A stretch of DNA of 21,832 nt from contig DHHE01000230.1 of NCBI GenBank assembly GCA_002403115.1, positions 1-21,832 of the forward strand, given 5' to 3'. The stretch is from a bacterium UBP2_UBA4780 (lineage in GTDB: Bacteria; Edwardsbacteria; AC1; EtOH8). Numbering within the stretch: the stretch's first letter is position 1; every line of letters starts with the position of its first letter. This document shows positions 15,085 through 21,832 of the stretch, in pieces. Both the position numbers and the translations under genes were made by a program. The notes under the pieces were generated by a model. It ran no database searches and was not told the origin of the DNA. It saw nothing but the letters and a program-made list of their open reading frames with translations.

Positions 15085-16044
15085 ATGCACATCACCGAAC
15101 ACCTGCAGAACGCCAAGGGCACGCTGATCTCCCTGGAGATCACCCCGCCGGAGAAGGGGCACAGCATCCAGGGGATCTTCGACACCGTCGACCGGCTGGC
15201 GCCATTCTCCCCCAGCTTCATCAACGTCACCTACCATCAGACCAGCATCGTCTACGAGGAGGAGGACGACGTCATCCGCAAGGTGCCCAAGCGGAAGAAG
15301 CCTGGAACGGTGGGCATCTGCGCCGCCCTGGCCAACCGCTACCTCATCGAGACCGTCCCCCACCTCATCTGCGGCGGATTCGACCGCTACGAGACCGAGG
15401 ACGCGCTGATAGACCTACATTACCTGGGATTCGAGAACCTGTTCGTCATCAGGGGCGACCCGCCGCCGGGCTTCAAGGAGTACCGGCCCGAGCCGGACGG
15501 GTACCGTCACGCCTCCGAGCTGGTGGAGCAGATAGCCAACCTCAACCGCGGGAAATATCTCGAGGAACTGGACGACGCCGTGCCCACCAGCTTCTGCATG
15601 GGGGTGGCCGGGTATCCGGAGAAGCACTACGAATCGCCGAACCTGGCCGAGGATATCCAGCGCCTCAAGGAAAAGGTTGACCGGGGGGCGGGCTACATCA
15701 TCACCCAGATGGTCTTCTCGGCCCGGGTGTTCGGAGAATTCGTAAAAAGGGCCAGGGAGGCCGGCATAGGCGTCCCCATCGTCCCGGGCGTCAAGGTGAT
15801 CACCGGGGAAAAGCAGCTGGTGAGCATTCCCCGCGATTTCCACCTGGACCTGCCAGAGCCGCTGGTCGAGGGGATAAAGGGCGCGGCCAGCCCCGAAGAG
15901 GCCAAGCGGTTCGGCACCGGCTATGCGGTCGGGCTCTGCCGGGACCTGCTGGACCTTAAGGTGCCCTGCATCCATTTCTACACCATGGGCAGGAGCGGCG
16001 CGGTGGCCGACGTCCTGGGCCGGCTCAAGGGAAGGGGCCTTTGA
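15085..16044 (+). CDS. metF: 5,10-methylenetetrahydrofolate reductase
   Basis: 319 residues, a normal length for the bacterial FAD-dependent reductase. It makes 5-methyl-THF, the methyl donor for MetH, in the cytosol. Supporting segments are SLEITPPEKG near the N-terminus (with the conserved catalytic-type Glu), FINVTYHQ, the flavin-barrel segment NLFVIRGDPP, YIITQMVFSARVF (the family's T-Q-x-x-F/Y motif) and IVPGVKVIT. The C-terminal HFYTMGRS matches the family's closing motif. The final bases overlap the metH start (TTGA), so the two steps of methyl transfer are translationally coupled. The ATG lacks a Shine-Dalgarno but places the protein start where the family's does. Confidence 0.93.
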   Translation: MHITEHLQNAKGTLISLEITPPEKGHSIQGIFDTVDRLAPFSPSFINVTYHQTSIVYEEEDDVIRKVPKRKKPGTVGICAALANRYLIETVPHLICGGFDRYETEDALIDLHYLGFENLFVIRGDPPPGFKEYRPEPDGYRHASELVEQIANLNRGKYLEELDDAVPTSFCMGVAGYPEKHYESPNLAEDIQRLKEKVDRGAGYIITQMVFSARVFGEFVKRAREAGIGVPIVPGVKVITGEKQLVSIPRDFHLDLPEPLVEGIKGAASPEEAKRFGTGYAVGLCRDLLDLKVPCIHFYTMGRSGAVADVLGRLKGRGL

Positions 16045-18563
16045 GCCGGAGGGACTTCAGGTCGTTCTGCCGGGAGCGCCTGGCGGTTTTCGACGGGGCC
16101 ATGGGCACCTGCCTGGCCGCGGCCGGGACGACGGCCCGGGACTTCGGCGGCCACCCGGGATGCAACGAGTATCTCAACGTGACGCGGCCGGACGCGATCC
16201 TGAAGATTCACCGCGACTACCTGTCGGCCGGGGCGGACGCGGTCGAGACCAACAGCTTCGGGGGCGCGGCCCACATCCTGGCCGGGCACGGGCTGGAGGG
16301 CCGGTGCCGGGAGATAAACCGGACGGCGGCCAGCCTGGCGCGGCGGGCGGCCGACGAGTTCTCCAGGCCCGGGGCGCCGCGGTTCGCGGCCGGGTCCATG
16401 GGCCCGGGCTCCAGGCTGCCCAGCCTGGGCCAGATAACCTTCGATCAGCTGGCCGCCAGCTATCGGCCGCAGGCTGAAGGTCTGCTGGAGGGCGGGGCGG
16501 ACCTCCTCATCATCGAGACCTGTCAGGACCTGCTGCAGCTCAAGGCGGCCCTGGCCGCGGTCCGCAGCCTGTCGGCGGAGGTGCCGGTGATCGTCCAGGT
16601 CACCATGGACCGCACCGGCCGGACCCTGACCGGCAGCGACATCACGGCCGTGCTGGGCGCTCTGGAGCCGCTCCCGGTGGCGGCCATCGGGCTCAACTGC
16701 GGCCTGGGGCCCGAGGGCCTGGCCGGGGCGGTCCGCTACCTGGCCAGGCACTCGTCGAAGCCGGTCTCGGTGATGCCCAACGCCGGATTGCCCAGGATGC
16801 GCCGGGGGCGGGCGGTCTACGACCTGTCTCCCGCGGATTTCGCGAAACAGATGAGGGCCTTCGCCCGGGATTTCGGGCTGAACATCGCCGGCGGCTGCTG
16901 CGGGACCACGCCCGATCACATCCGGGAGCTGGCCAGGGCGGTCGGAAAGTTGAAGCCCAGGCTTCCCGCCGAAAGGCGGGCCAGGGTTTCCTCCTTGTAC
17001 CAGGCCCAGGATGTCAGGGCGCCCATCAGGCCCCTGATCGTCGGCGAGCGGACCAACGCCTCGGGCAGCAGGAGGTTCCGGGAGCTGCTGGAGAAGCACG
17101 ATCACCAGGGCATGGCGGGCCTGGCCCTGGAACAGGAGCGCGAGGGGGCGCACCTGGTCGACCTCTCGCTGGCCGCGGCCGGCCGGGACGAGGCGGCCGA
17201 CATGGACAGGCTCTGCCTGATCCTCAACACCTCGCTCAGGCTGCCGGTGATGGTGGACTGCACCGATCCCAGGGCCCTGGAGGCCGGGCTCAAGCGCCTG
17301 GCCGGCCGCTCGGTGGTCAACTCCATCAACCTGGAGGACGGGGGCGGAAAAGCGGGAAGGATCCTTTCGCTCTGCCTGATCCACGGGGCGGCGGTGGTGG
17401 GCATGGCCATCGACGAAAGGGGGATGGCGGCCGACGGCAAGCGGAAGGCCGAGGTGGCCGGCCGCCTGGTCGGGTTTGTCAAGAGGAGGGGGCTTACGGA
17501 GCAGGAACTGTTCCTGGACCTGCTGACATTCACCCTGGGCAGCGGCGACCGGAATCTGGAGAACGCCGGCCGGGAGACGCTGGCGGCCCTGGAACAAGTC
17601 AAGAAAAGGTTTCCGGAATGCCCCACCATCCTGGGAGTGAGCAACATATCGTACGGCCTGCCGGGCGCGGCCCGGCGCGCCCTGAATTCCGTCTTCCTGC
17701 ACGAGGCCCTGAGCCGCGGGCTGGACGCCGCCATCATGCACGCCGGTAAGGTCCAGCCGCTATATTCCGTCGATAAAAGCGCGGCCGACATCTGCCGCAG
17801 CCTGATCCACAACAGGCTCTACCGGGGGCGGAGGCCGCTGGAGGCGCTGCTGGAGCATTTCCAACAAAAGGGCCGCGAGGAGCCCGACAGGTTAAGCCCG
17901 CTGCCCCCCCCGGGGGAGAGGCTCCGGCGCTCCATCGTCGAAGGGGACGCCGGGAAGGCCGCCTCCGCTGCCCAAGAGCTGCTGGGGGAACAATCCGCCC
18001 GATCGATTCTATCCGGCGTCCTGCTGCCGGCCATGGACGAGGTGGGCAGGCTTTTCAAGGCGGGCAGGACGCAGCTGCCGTTCGTGCTGAGGTCGGCCGA
18101 GGCCATGAAGGAGGCCACCGGCCTGCTGGCGCCGCGATTGGGATCGAGCCGCGTAAAGGGACGGGGCACCATGGTGCTGGCCACGGTCCGCGGCGACGTC
18201 CACGACATCGGGAAGGACCTGGTGGACATGATACTCACGGCCAACGGCTACCGGGTGGTGAACCTGGGCGTCAAGCGCACGGCCGAGGATATCATGCTGG
18301 CGGCCCGCAAGCACAAACCCGAGGCGGTGGGGCTCTCCGGACTGCTGGTGGAATCGGCCAGGGCCATGGGCGAATACCTGGACGCCTTCGGGTCCGGCGG
18401 GCTGAAGGTTCCGGTCATTTGCGGCGGGGCGGCGTTGAGCCGGAAGTTCGTCGAGAAGGACCTGGCGCGGCGCTACCGGGGCCGGGTCTACTACGCGGCC
18501 GACGCCATGGAGGGCTTGAGGATAATGGACCGGATATGCCGGGGGGCCAGGGGACGAGGGTGA
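16041..18563 (+). CDS. metH: Cobalamin-dependent methionine synthase lacking the reactivation domain
   Basis: 840 residues, against about 1200 for the E. coli enzyme. The domains in order are: homocysteine-binding (1 to about 310) with zinc Cys C220 (GLNCG) and C286/C287 (GGCCGTTPDH); methyl-THF/pterin-binding (about 330-590) from IVGERTNASGSRRF; four-helix B12 cap (about 600-700); and B12-binding (about 700-840) with the cobalt ligand H721 in GDVHDIGKDLV. The protein ends right after the B12 domain, so the S-adenosylmethionine-dependent reactivation domain is absent; a separate gene at 18677 supplies it. It transfers methyl from 5-methyl-THF to homocysteine. The TTG start overlaps the metF stop. 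A run of eight C lies at 17904-17911, in the cap region. The 3' end is G-rich and enters a heptamer repeat. Confidence 0.95.
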   Translation: MSRRDFRSFCRERLAVFDGAMGTCLAAAGTTARDFGGHPGCNEYLNVTRPDAILKIHRDYLSAGADAVETNSFGGAAHILAGHGLEGRCREINRTAASLARRAADEFSRPGAPRFAAGSMGPGSRLPSLGQITFDQLAASYRPQAEGLLEGGADLLIIETCQDLLQLKAALAAVRSLSAEVPVIVQVTMDRTGRTLTGSDITAVLGALEPLPVAAIGLNCGLGPEGLAGAVRYLARHSSKPVSVMPNAGLPRMRRGRAVYDLSPADFAKQMRAFARDFGLNIAGGCCGTTPDHIRELARAVGKLKPRLPAERRARVSSLYQAQDVRAPIRPLIVGERTNASGSRRFRELLEKHDHQGMAGLALEQEREGAHLVDLSLAAAGRDEAADMDRLCLILNTSLRLPVMVDCTDPRALEAGLKRLAGRSVVNSINLEDGGGKAGRILSLCLIHGAAVVGMAIDERGMAADGKRKAEVAGRLVGFVKRRGLTEQELFLDLLTFTLGSGDRNLENAGRETLAALEQVKKRFPECPTILGVSNISYGLPGAARRALNSVFLHEALSRGLDAAIMHAGKVQPLYSVDKSAADICRSLIHNRLYRGRRPLEALLEHFQQKGREEPDRLSPLPPPGERLRRSIVEGDAGKAASAAQELLGEQSARSILSGVLLPAMDEVGRLFKAGRTQLPFVLRSAEAMKEATGLLAPRLGSSRVKGRGTMVLATVRGDVHDIGKDLVDMILTANGYRVVNLGVKRTAEDIMLAARKHKPEAVGLSGLLVESARAMGEYLDAFGSGGLKVPVICGGAALSRKFVEKDLARRYRGRVYYAADAMEGLRIMDRICRGARGRG

Positions 18564-18601
18564 AGGGTGAAGGGTGCATCTTGAATGGTGAATGGTGAAT
18601 G
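18541..18601 (+). repeat. G-quadruplex-type motif and heptamer repeat at the metH 3' end
   Basis: Five G runs of at least three, separated by 3-4 bases, lie at 18541-18546, 18550-18553, 18558-18560, 18565-18567 and 18572-18574, which fits the simple quadruplex rule. From 18560 to 18601 the sequence reads as six 7-bp units: GTGAAGG twice, GTGCATC, TTGAATG, GTGAATG twice. The repeat spans the metH stop codon (18561-18563). The remaining 75 bp to the next start show nothing else. Confidence 0.65.
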
Positions 18602-18676
18602 GGCCGGAGTCTAGGGATGGACTTCGGTTTCACATGGGTTGAATGAAAGGCAGAGTGCCGGAAAGAGCTCGGCAAA

Positions 18677-19324
18677 TTGGGAAAGATAAGGATATACCGG
18701 AGGGTGCCGCCGGGGGAGGTGCTGGACCTGCTGGACAGGCGGGCGCTCTTCGTGAGCCGGTGGGGCTACGGGTCCATCGACCAAAGACAGAGGCTGGTGT
18801 TGGAGTCCAAACTAACGGCCATGTGGGGGGAGCTCTCGTCCCCGGAACACTGGTCGGCCGGGACGGTTTGGGCCCCTTTTAATGCCAGGCTCGACGGTGA
18901 CAACCTGACACTCGAAGGGGCGGTGCCCAAAACACAATTTTGCTTGAAACCCGACAAGCTTCCTGTCGCGATTCTGCTGGGCCTGAAAAACCGGAAGAAG
19001 GTCGTCCTGCAGGCGGTGACCCTGGGCCGGGCGGCCACCCGCTTGTCGAAATCGAAGAAAGGGGCCGAGGACAGGCTCTATTGGCACGGCTTGGCGGCCG
19101 AGGCCGCCGAGGCCCTGGCGGAATGGTGCAGCCGGAGGGCGAACGGAGAGATGGGGTGGAAAGGATGCCGGAGGATCAGCCCAGGGTTTCCGGCCTGGCC
19201 TGAGCTGTCGGAGCAGAGGAAGATATTCCGGGCATTGAGGCCGGGGAGGATCGGCGTCAGGCTGTCGCGGTCATGTCAGATGATGCCGGAGTACAGCACA
19301 AGTGCGGCTGTATTTACTATATAA
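18677..19324 (+). CDS. Stand-alone methionine synthase reactivation-domain protein
   Basis: 215 residues. The C-terminal half matches the MetH activation domain: a long helix AAEAAEALAEWCSRRA, then RRISPGFPAWPELSEQRKIF (R166 of the R-x-SPG-x-P motif, which binds S-adenosylmethionine in the family) and IGVRLSRSCQMMPEYSTSA. The N-terminal half has VLDLLDRRALFVSRWGYGSI. In the family this domain reductively re-methylates cob(II)alamin using S-adenosylmethionine and flavodoxin. The upstream metH lacks exactly this domain, so the two proteins should form a split enzyme. The start is TTG at 18677, the only plausible start after the in-frame TGA at 18644, with a weak AAAGAG upstream. Co-transcription with metF-metH is likely. 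Split forms are known in some anaerobes. Confidence 0.88.
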   Translation: MGKIRIYRRVPPGEVLDLLDRRALFVSRWGYGSIDQRQRLVLESKLTAMWGELSSPEHWSAGTVWAPFNARLDGDNLTLEGAVPKTQFCLKPDKLPVAILLGLKNRKKVVLQAVTLGRAATRLSKSKKGAEDRLYWHGLAAEAAEALAEWCSRRANGEMGWKGCRRISPGFPAWPELSEQRKIFRALRPGRIGVRLSRSCQMMPEYSTSAAVFTI

Positions 19325-19346
19325 ACATACATAACCCCTCCAGGCA

Positions 19347-19383
19347 GGGGCGAAGGGGGGGTCCCGCTTCGCCCCGCTTTTTT
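19347..19383 (+). terminator. Rho-independent terminator closing the metF-metH operon
   Basis: GGGGCGAAG (19347-19355) pairs perfectly with CTTCGCCCC (19367-19375). The loop is 11 bases and may pair further (GGG/CCC). A run of six T (19378-19383) follows. It lies 22 bp after the reactivation gene and just before the yggS promoter. Confidence 0.88.
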
Positions 19384-19395
19384 GCCATTATTGGG

Positions 19396-19425
19396 TTGAA
19401 AACAATCGTTGAATTGCGATATAAT
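19396..19425 (+). promoter_or_regulatory. Sigma-70 promoter for a leaderless yggS transcript
   Basis: TTGAAA (19396-19401), an 18-bp spacer and a perfect TATAAT (19420-19425). The predicted start falls at about 19432-19434, on or next to the yggS ATG at 19434, which would leave no 5' leader and no Shine-Dalgarno. Confidence 0.65.
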
Positions 19426-19433
19426 TATCAGTT

Positions 19434-20123
19434 ATGCACCGGATAAGGGGGAACCTGGATTCGGTCCGCCAGAGGATAGCCAGGGCCGCCGAGGCGGCCG
19501 GCAGAGACCCCGGGGAAATCACCCTGGTGGCCGTAACCAAGACCTATCCCGCGGAAACTATTAACGAGGGAATCGAGGCCGGGATAACCATCATCGGCGA
19601 GAACCGGGTGCAGGAGGCGGCCGGTAAATACCCGCGGATAGGCCAAAGGGCCCAGTGGCACCTGGTGGGGCACCTGCAGTCGAACAAGGCAAAGAAGGCG
19701 GTCGAGATTTTCTCACTGATACACTCAATCGACTCGGTGAAGCTGGCGCAAGAGGTGGGGCGGCGGGCGGCGGAGCGGGGCAAGGTGCAGGGCGTCCTGC
19801 TGGAGGTCAATACCTCGGGGGAGGCGCAGAAACAAGGGGTGGAGCCGGACAGAACCCTGGAGGTGCTGGGGGAAGCGGGAGAGATAAAGGGGATAAGGGT
19901 CATGGGGTTGATGACGGTGGGGCCGTTGACCGGCGAAGTTACGAAAATACGAAAAGCATTCGAGAAGCTGAGAACGATTTTCGAGGAGGCGGGCGGGCTG
20001 GGCCTGGCCAACGTGGAGATGAGGCACCTGTCCATGGGCATGTCCGGCGACTTCGAGCTGGCCATCGCCGAAGGATCAAACATGGTGCGCATCGGCACCG
20101 CCATCTTCGGCAGCCGGGCTTGA
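19434..20123 (+). CDS. yggS: YggS/PLPBP-family pyridoxal-phosphate homeostasis protein
   Basis: 229 residues, the family's normal size, forming a single alanine-racemase-type TIM barrel. The N-terminus follows the family pattern (IRGNLDSVRQRIARAAEAAGRDP). K36 in VAVTKTYP is the PLP-binding lysine. GENRVQEAAGKYP, WHLVGHLQSNKAKKAV, MGLMTVGP, LSMGMSGDFELAI and GSNMVRIGTAIFG complete the signature. The protein binds PLP without known catalysis and buffers vitamin B6 and amino-acid pools. The ATG at 19434 is supported by the family N-terminus, although the TATAAT box ends only 8 bp upstream. It is followed 69 bp later by the DivIVA-domain gene, an arrangement recalling the ylmE...divIVA cluster of Gram-positive genomes but without sepF, ylmG or ylmH between. 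Confidence 0.95.
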   Translation: MHRIRGNLDSVRQRIARAAEAAGRDPGEITLVAVTKTYPAETINEGIEAGITIIGENRVQEAAGKYPRIGQRAQWHLVGHLQSNKAKKAVEIFSLIHSIDSVKLAQEVGRRAAERGKVQGVLLEVNTSGEAQKQGVEPDRTLEVLGEAGEIKGIRVMGLMTVGPLTGEVTKIRKAFEKLRTIFEEAGGLGLANVEMRHLSMGMSGDFELAIAEGSNMVRIGTAIFGSRA

Positions 20124-20138
20124 TTATTCTGCCACGGA

Positions 20139-20154
20139 CTTCGATGAACTCAGC
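20139..20154 (+). repeat. Further copy of the short dispersed repeat
   Basis: CTTCGATGAACTCAGC matches CTTCGATGCAACTCAG at 12806-12821 apart from one missing base. It lies between yggS and the DivIVA-domain gene, showing that the repeat is not confined to the foldback element. Confidence 0.45.
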
Positions 20155-20192
20155 CCAAGGATCAACACGGATTCATTTTTAAGGGGATACCA

Positions 20193-20933
20193 ATGAAGCT
20201 GACCCCGCTGGACGTGCGCAAGCAGACCTTCAAGAAGAAGGGCATGGGCGGGCTGGACCCGGGCGAGGTCCAGGCCTTCCTGGAGATGGTGGCCGCCGAG
20301 CTGGAGGATCTGGTCCGGGAGAACACCAGCCTGGCCGAGCGGCTGCAGGGCCTGGACGGCAAGATCGAGGACTACCGGCGGATGGAGAAGACCCTTCAGG
20401 ACACCCTGATGTCGGCCCAGAAGACCTCGGACGAGCTGAGGGAGAACGCGGAGAAGCGGGCCGAGCTGCTGCTGCGCGAGGCCCAGTTCAAGGCCGACCA
20501 GATCATCGGCGAGGCCCGGGCCCGGCTGATGGACCTGCAGCGGCAGATAGCCGACCTCAAGAACCTGCGCTCGGCCTACCTGGCCAAGTTCCGCAGCCTG
20601 CTGGAATCGCACATGGACATGCTGCAGTTCCAGGAGATGGACTCGGGCATCCGCATCCAGACCAACATCTTCGCCTCCACCAGGAAACCGCCCCACGACT
20701 CCATCGCCGCCCCGGCCCAGCCCGGCGTTCGGGACGCGGTGCAGGCGCCCAGGCTGATGACCGAGGAGGCGACCGAGGCCGCCACCAAGGCGAACCCGGA
20801 ACCGATTGCGGCCATCCCCGAGCCGGAGGAGCCCAAGCCGGACCCGGTGGCCGAGGCCAGGATCAGGGCCATCGAGCAGCAGATACTGGAAAGCGTCAAG
20901 CCGGCCGTGCCGCCGGCCGAGGAGGAGCAATGA
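20193..20933 (+). CDS. DivIVA-domain coiled-coil protein
   Basis: 246 residues. The N-terminal 40 residues fit the DivIVA lipid-binding domain (LTPLDVRKQTFKKKGMGGLD then EVQAFLEMVAAELEDLV). A long coiled coil follows to about residue 145, rich in Glu, Lys, Arg and Leu. The tail (about 150-246) is Pro/Ala/Glu-rich and probably disordered. DivIVA proteins bind curved membrane at poles or division sites and recruit wall-synthesis and division partners; in diderms their role is less well known. The ATG at 20193 has an AAGGGG Shine-Dalgarno 6 bp upstream. The stop overlaps the ATG of the purine nucleoside phosphorylase gene (ATGA), so translation is coupled. Its context after yggS supports a division-linked role. 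Confidence 0.85.
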   Translation: MKLTPLDVRKQTFKKKGMGGLDPGEVQAFLEMVAAELEDLVRENTSLAERLQGLDGKIEDYRRMEKTLQDTLMSAQKTSDELRENAEKRAELLLREAQFKADQIIGEARARLMDLQRQIADLKNLRSAYLAKFRSLLESHMDMLQFQEMDSGIRIQTNIFASTRKPPHDSIAAPAQPGVRDAVQAPRLMTEEATEAATKANPEPIAAIPEPEEPKPDPVAEARIRAIEQQILESVKPAVPPAEEEQ

Positions 20934-21757
20934 GCGATCTGCGCCGGGAAATCCGGGAGGCGGTGAGCTTTCTCGGAAAACGGACCACGGTCAAACCGAA
21001 GCTGGGGATCATCCTGGGCACCGGCCTGGGGGGGCTGGTCAAGAACATCAGGATCAGAAGCGTCATCCCCTATCAGGAGATCCCCCACTTCCCGGTCTCG
21101 ACGGTGGAGAGCCACGCCGGGCGCCTCATTTTCGGGACGCTGTCGGGCAAGCCGGTGATGGTGATGCAGGGCCGGTTCCACTACTACGAGGGCTACAGCA
21201 TGCAGCAGGTCACCTTCCCGGTGAGGGTGATGAAGGCCCTGGGCGTCAAAACCATGGTGGTCTCCAACGCCTGCGGCGGTGTCAACCCCACGCACCGGGC
21301 CGGCGACATCATGGTCATCTCTGACCACATCAACCTGATGGGCGACCACCCGCTGCGGGGCAGGAACGACGAGCGCCTGGGGCCGCGCTTCCCGGACATG
21401 TACAACACCTACACCGCCGAGCTGATCGGACTGGCGGAGCAGGCCGCCCTGGACATCGGGGTCAAGCTGCAGAAGGGCGTCTACCTGGCCCTGTCCGGGC
21501 CGACCCTGGAGACCGGGGCCGAATACCGGATGGTGCGCCTGCTGGGGGGCGACGTGGTGGGGATGTCCACCGTGCCCGAGGTGATAGTGGCCAAGCACCA
21601 GGGGATGAAGGTGCTGGGATTCTCCATCATCACCGACATGGGCTTCGCCGAGGCCATGGAGGCGGTCAGCCTGCAGGACGTGCTCAAGGTGGCGGCGGTG
21701 GCCGAGCCCAGGTTCGTGCGGCTGGTGACCGAGGTGGTCAGGCGCATGAAGCTTTAA
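20930..21757 (+). CDS. Trimeric-type purine nucleoside phosphorylase
   Basis: 275 residues, matching the low-molecular-weight (trimeric) PNP family. The sequence has LGIILGTGLGGL with the phosphate loop, HFPVSTVESHAGRL (conserved His), MQGRFHYYEGY, VVSNACGGVNP, SGPTLETGAEY with E194 (human PNP E201) and GMSTVPEVIVA. The enzyme splits purine nucleosides with phosphate into base and ribose-1-phosphate. The residue matching human N243 is D236 (SIITDMGF). Asp there favours or permits 6-amino purines in engineered human PNP, so specificity may include adenosine; some bacterial homologues also carry Asp here. The ATG overlaps the DivIVA stop. The stop is followed at once by a 7-bp degenerate repeat. 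Confidence 0.92.
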   Translation: MSDLRREIREAVSFLGKRTTVKPKLGIILGTGLGGLVKNIRIRSVIPYQEIPHFPVSTVESHAGRLIFGTLSGKPVMVMQGRFHYYEGYSMQQVTFPVRVMKALGVKTMVVSNACGGVNPTHRAGDIMVISDHINLMGDHPLRGRNDERLGPRFPDMYNTYTAELIGLAEQAALDIGVKLQKGVYLALSGPTLETGAEYRMVRLLGGDVVGMSTVPEVIVAKHQGMKVLGFSIITDMGFAEAMEAVSLQDVLKVAAVAEPRFVRLVTEVVRRMKL

Positions 21758-21761
21758 CCGA

Positions 21762-21789
21762 GGGTAAAGGGTTAAGGCAAAAGGGGTAA
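21762..21789 (+). repeat. Degenerate heptamer repeat after the PNP gene
   Basis: Four 7-bp units read GGGTAAA, GGGTTAA, GGCAAAA, GGGGTAA, starting 4 bp after the stop. The style matches the heptamer array after metH (18560-18601): G-rich, purine-rich and abutting a stop codon. The remaining 43 bp of the window show no supportable feature. Confidence 0.5.
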
Positions 21790-21832
21790 GCTGCGGCCAT
21801 ATAGTCGAGCATGACAGAAACTCAAAACGCAG

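Noticed and set aside
15978..17741. 587-codon open frame on the minus strand opposite metH
   Set aside because: It is a shadow of G+C-rich codon usage: low-complexity Gly/Pro/Arg/Gln content, no recognisable domain, and opposite a well-conserved gene. Other long minus-strand frames (for example 2501-3523, 11173-12342) fail likewise.
21811..21832. Possible start of a further gene (ATG at 21811)
   Set aside because: Only seven codons are visible, with no ribosome-binding site and no recognisable sequence.

Overview
The window is G+C-rich (roughly two thirds G+C by eye). All recognised genes lie on the plus strand, most in tightly packed or overlapping operons. An OmpA-type outer-membrane protein with a signal peptide indicates a diderm bacterium. 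A DivIVA-domain gene, a split B12-dependent methionine synthase and a ferredoxin-thioredoxin-reductase/rubredoxin fusion suggest an anaerobic, deep-branching or candidate-phylum lineage. That placement is inference; there is no rRNA or other phylogenetic marker here.

Layout. (1) 1-3547 is a translationally coupled run: the 3' end of an FTR-beta/rubredoxin fusion, a FemAB-like acyltransferase, a GT4 glycosyltransferase and a secreted N-acetylmuramoyl-L-alanine amidase. Genes two to four overlap by 4 bp, giving an envelope-building theme. (2) 3544-6759 is a compositionally foreign block. It holds a type IIG restriction-modification gene whose start overlaps the amidase stop, followed by a 24-codon orphan 5' fragment of a second, diverged murI. 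(3) 6770-7975 holds a short pyrophosphatase-like gene and the intact murI (glutamate racemase), which returns to the peptidoglycan theme. (4) 8044-11430 is the oddest gene. It encodes a 1128-residue protein with no signal peptide or membrane segment, in which a long coiled coil with two chemoreceptor-tip-like motifs is fused in frame to a complete family-5 peptide-binding domain. (5) 11440-12426 is an RluD-like pseudouridine synthase.

(6) 12427-12944 is a 518-bp gene-free stretch. It contains a near-consensus sigma-70 promoter, a foldback (MITE-like) element bounded by imperfect inverted repeats, and internal copies of a short repeat family. (7) 12945-14885 is the OmpA-family protein, closed by a perfect 12-bp-stem terminator. 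(8) 15085-19324 is a methionine/folate operon: metF, a metH lacking its reactivation domain, and a separate gene encoding that domain. It ends in a second terminator. (9) 19434-21757 holds yggS (apparently leaderless), a DivIVA-domain gene and a purine nucleoside phosphorylase. The yggS-divIVA pairing resembles a condensed form of the division-linked ylm cluster.

Functionally the left half is mostly cell-wall synthesis, remodelling and DNA defence, and the right half is one-carbon metabolism followed by division and nucleotide salvage. The strongest candidates for something undescribed are the cytosolic chemoreceptor-like/solute-binding fusion, the imported restriction-modification block with its murI scar, and the foldback element upstream of the OmpA gene. 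No tRNA, rRNA, CRISPR array, transposase or integrase was found.
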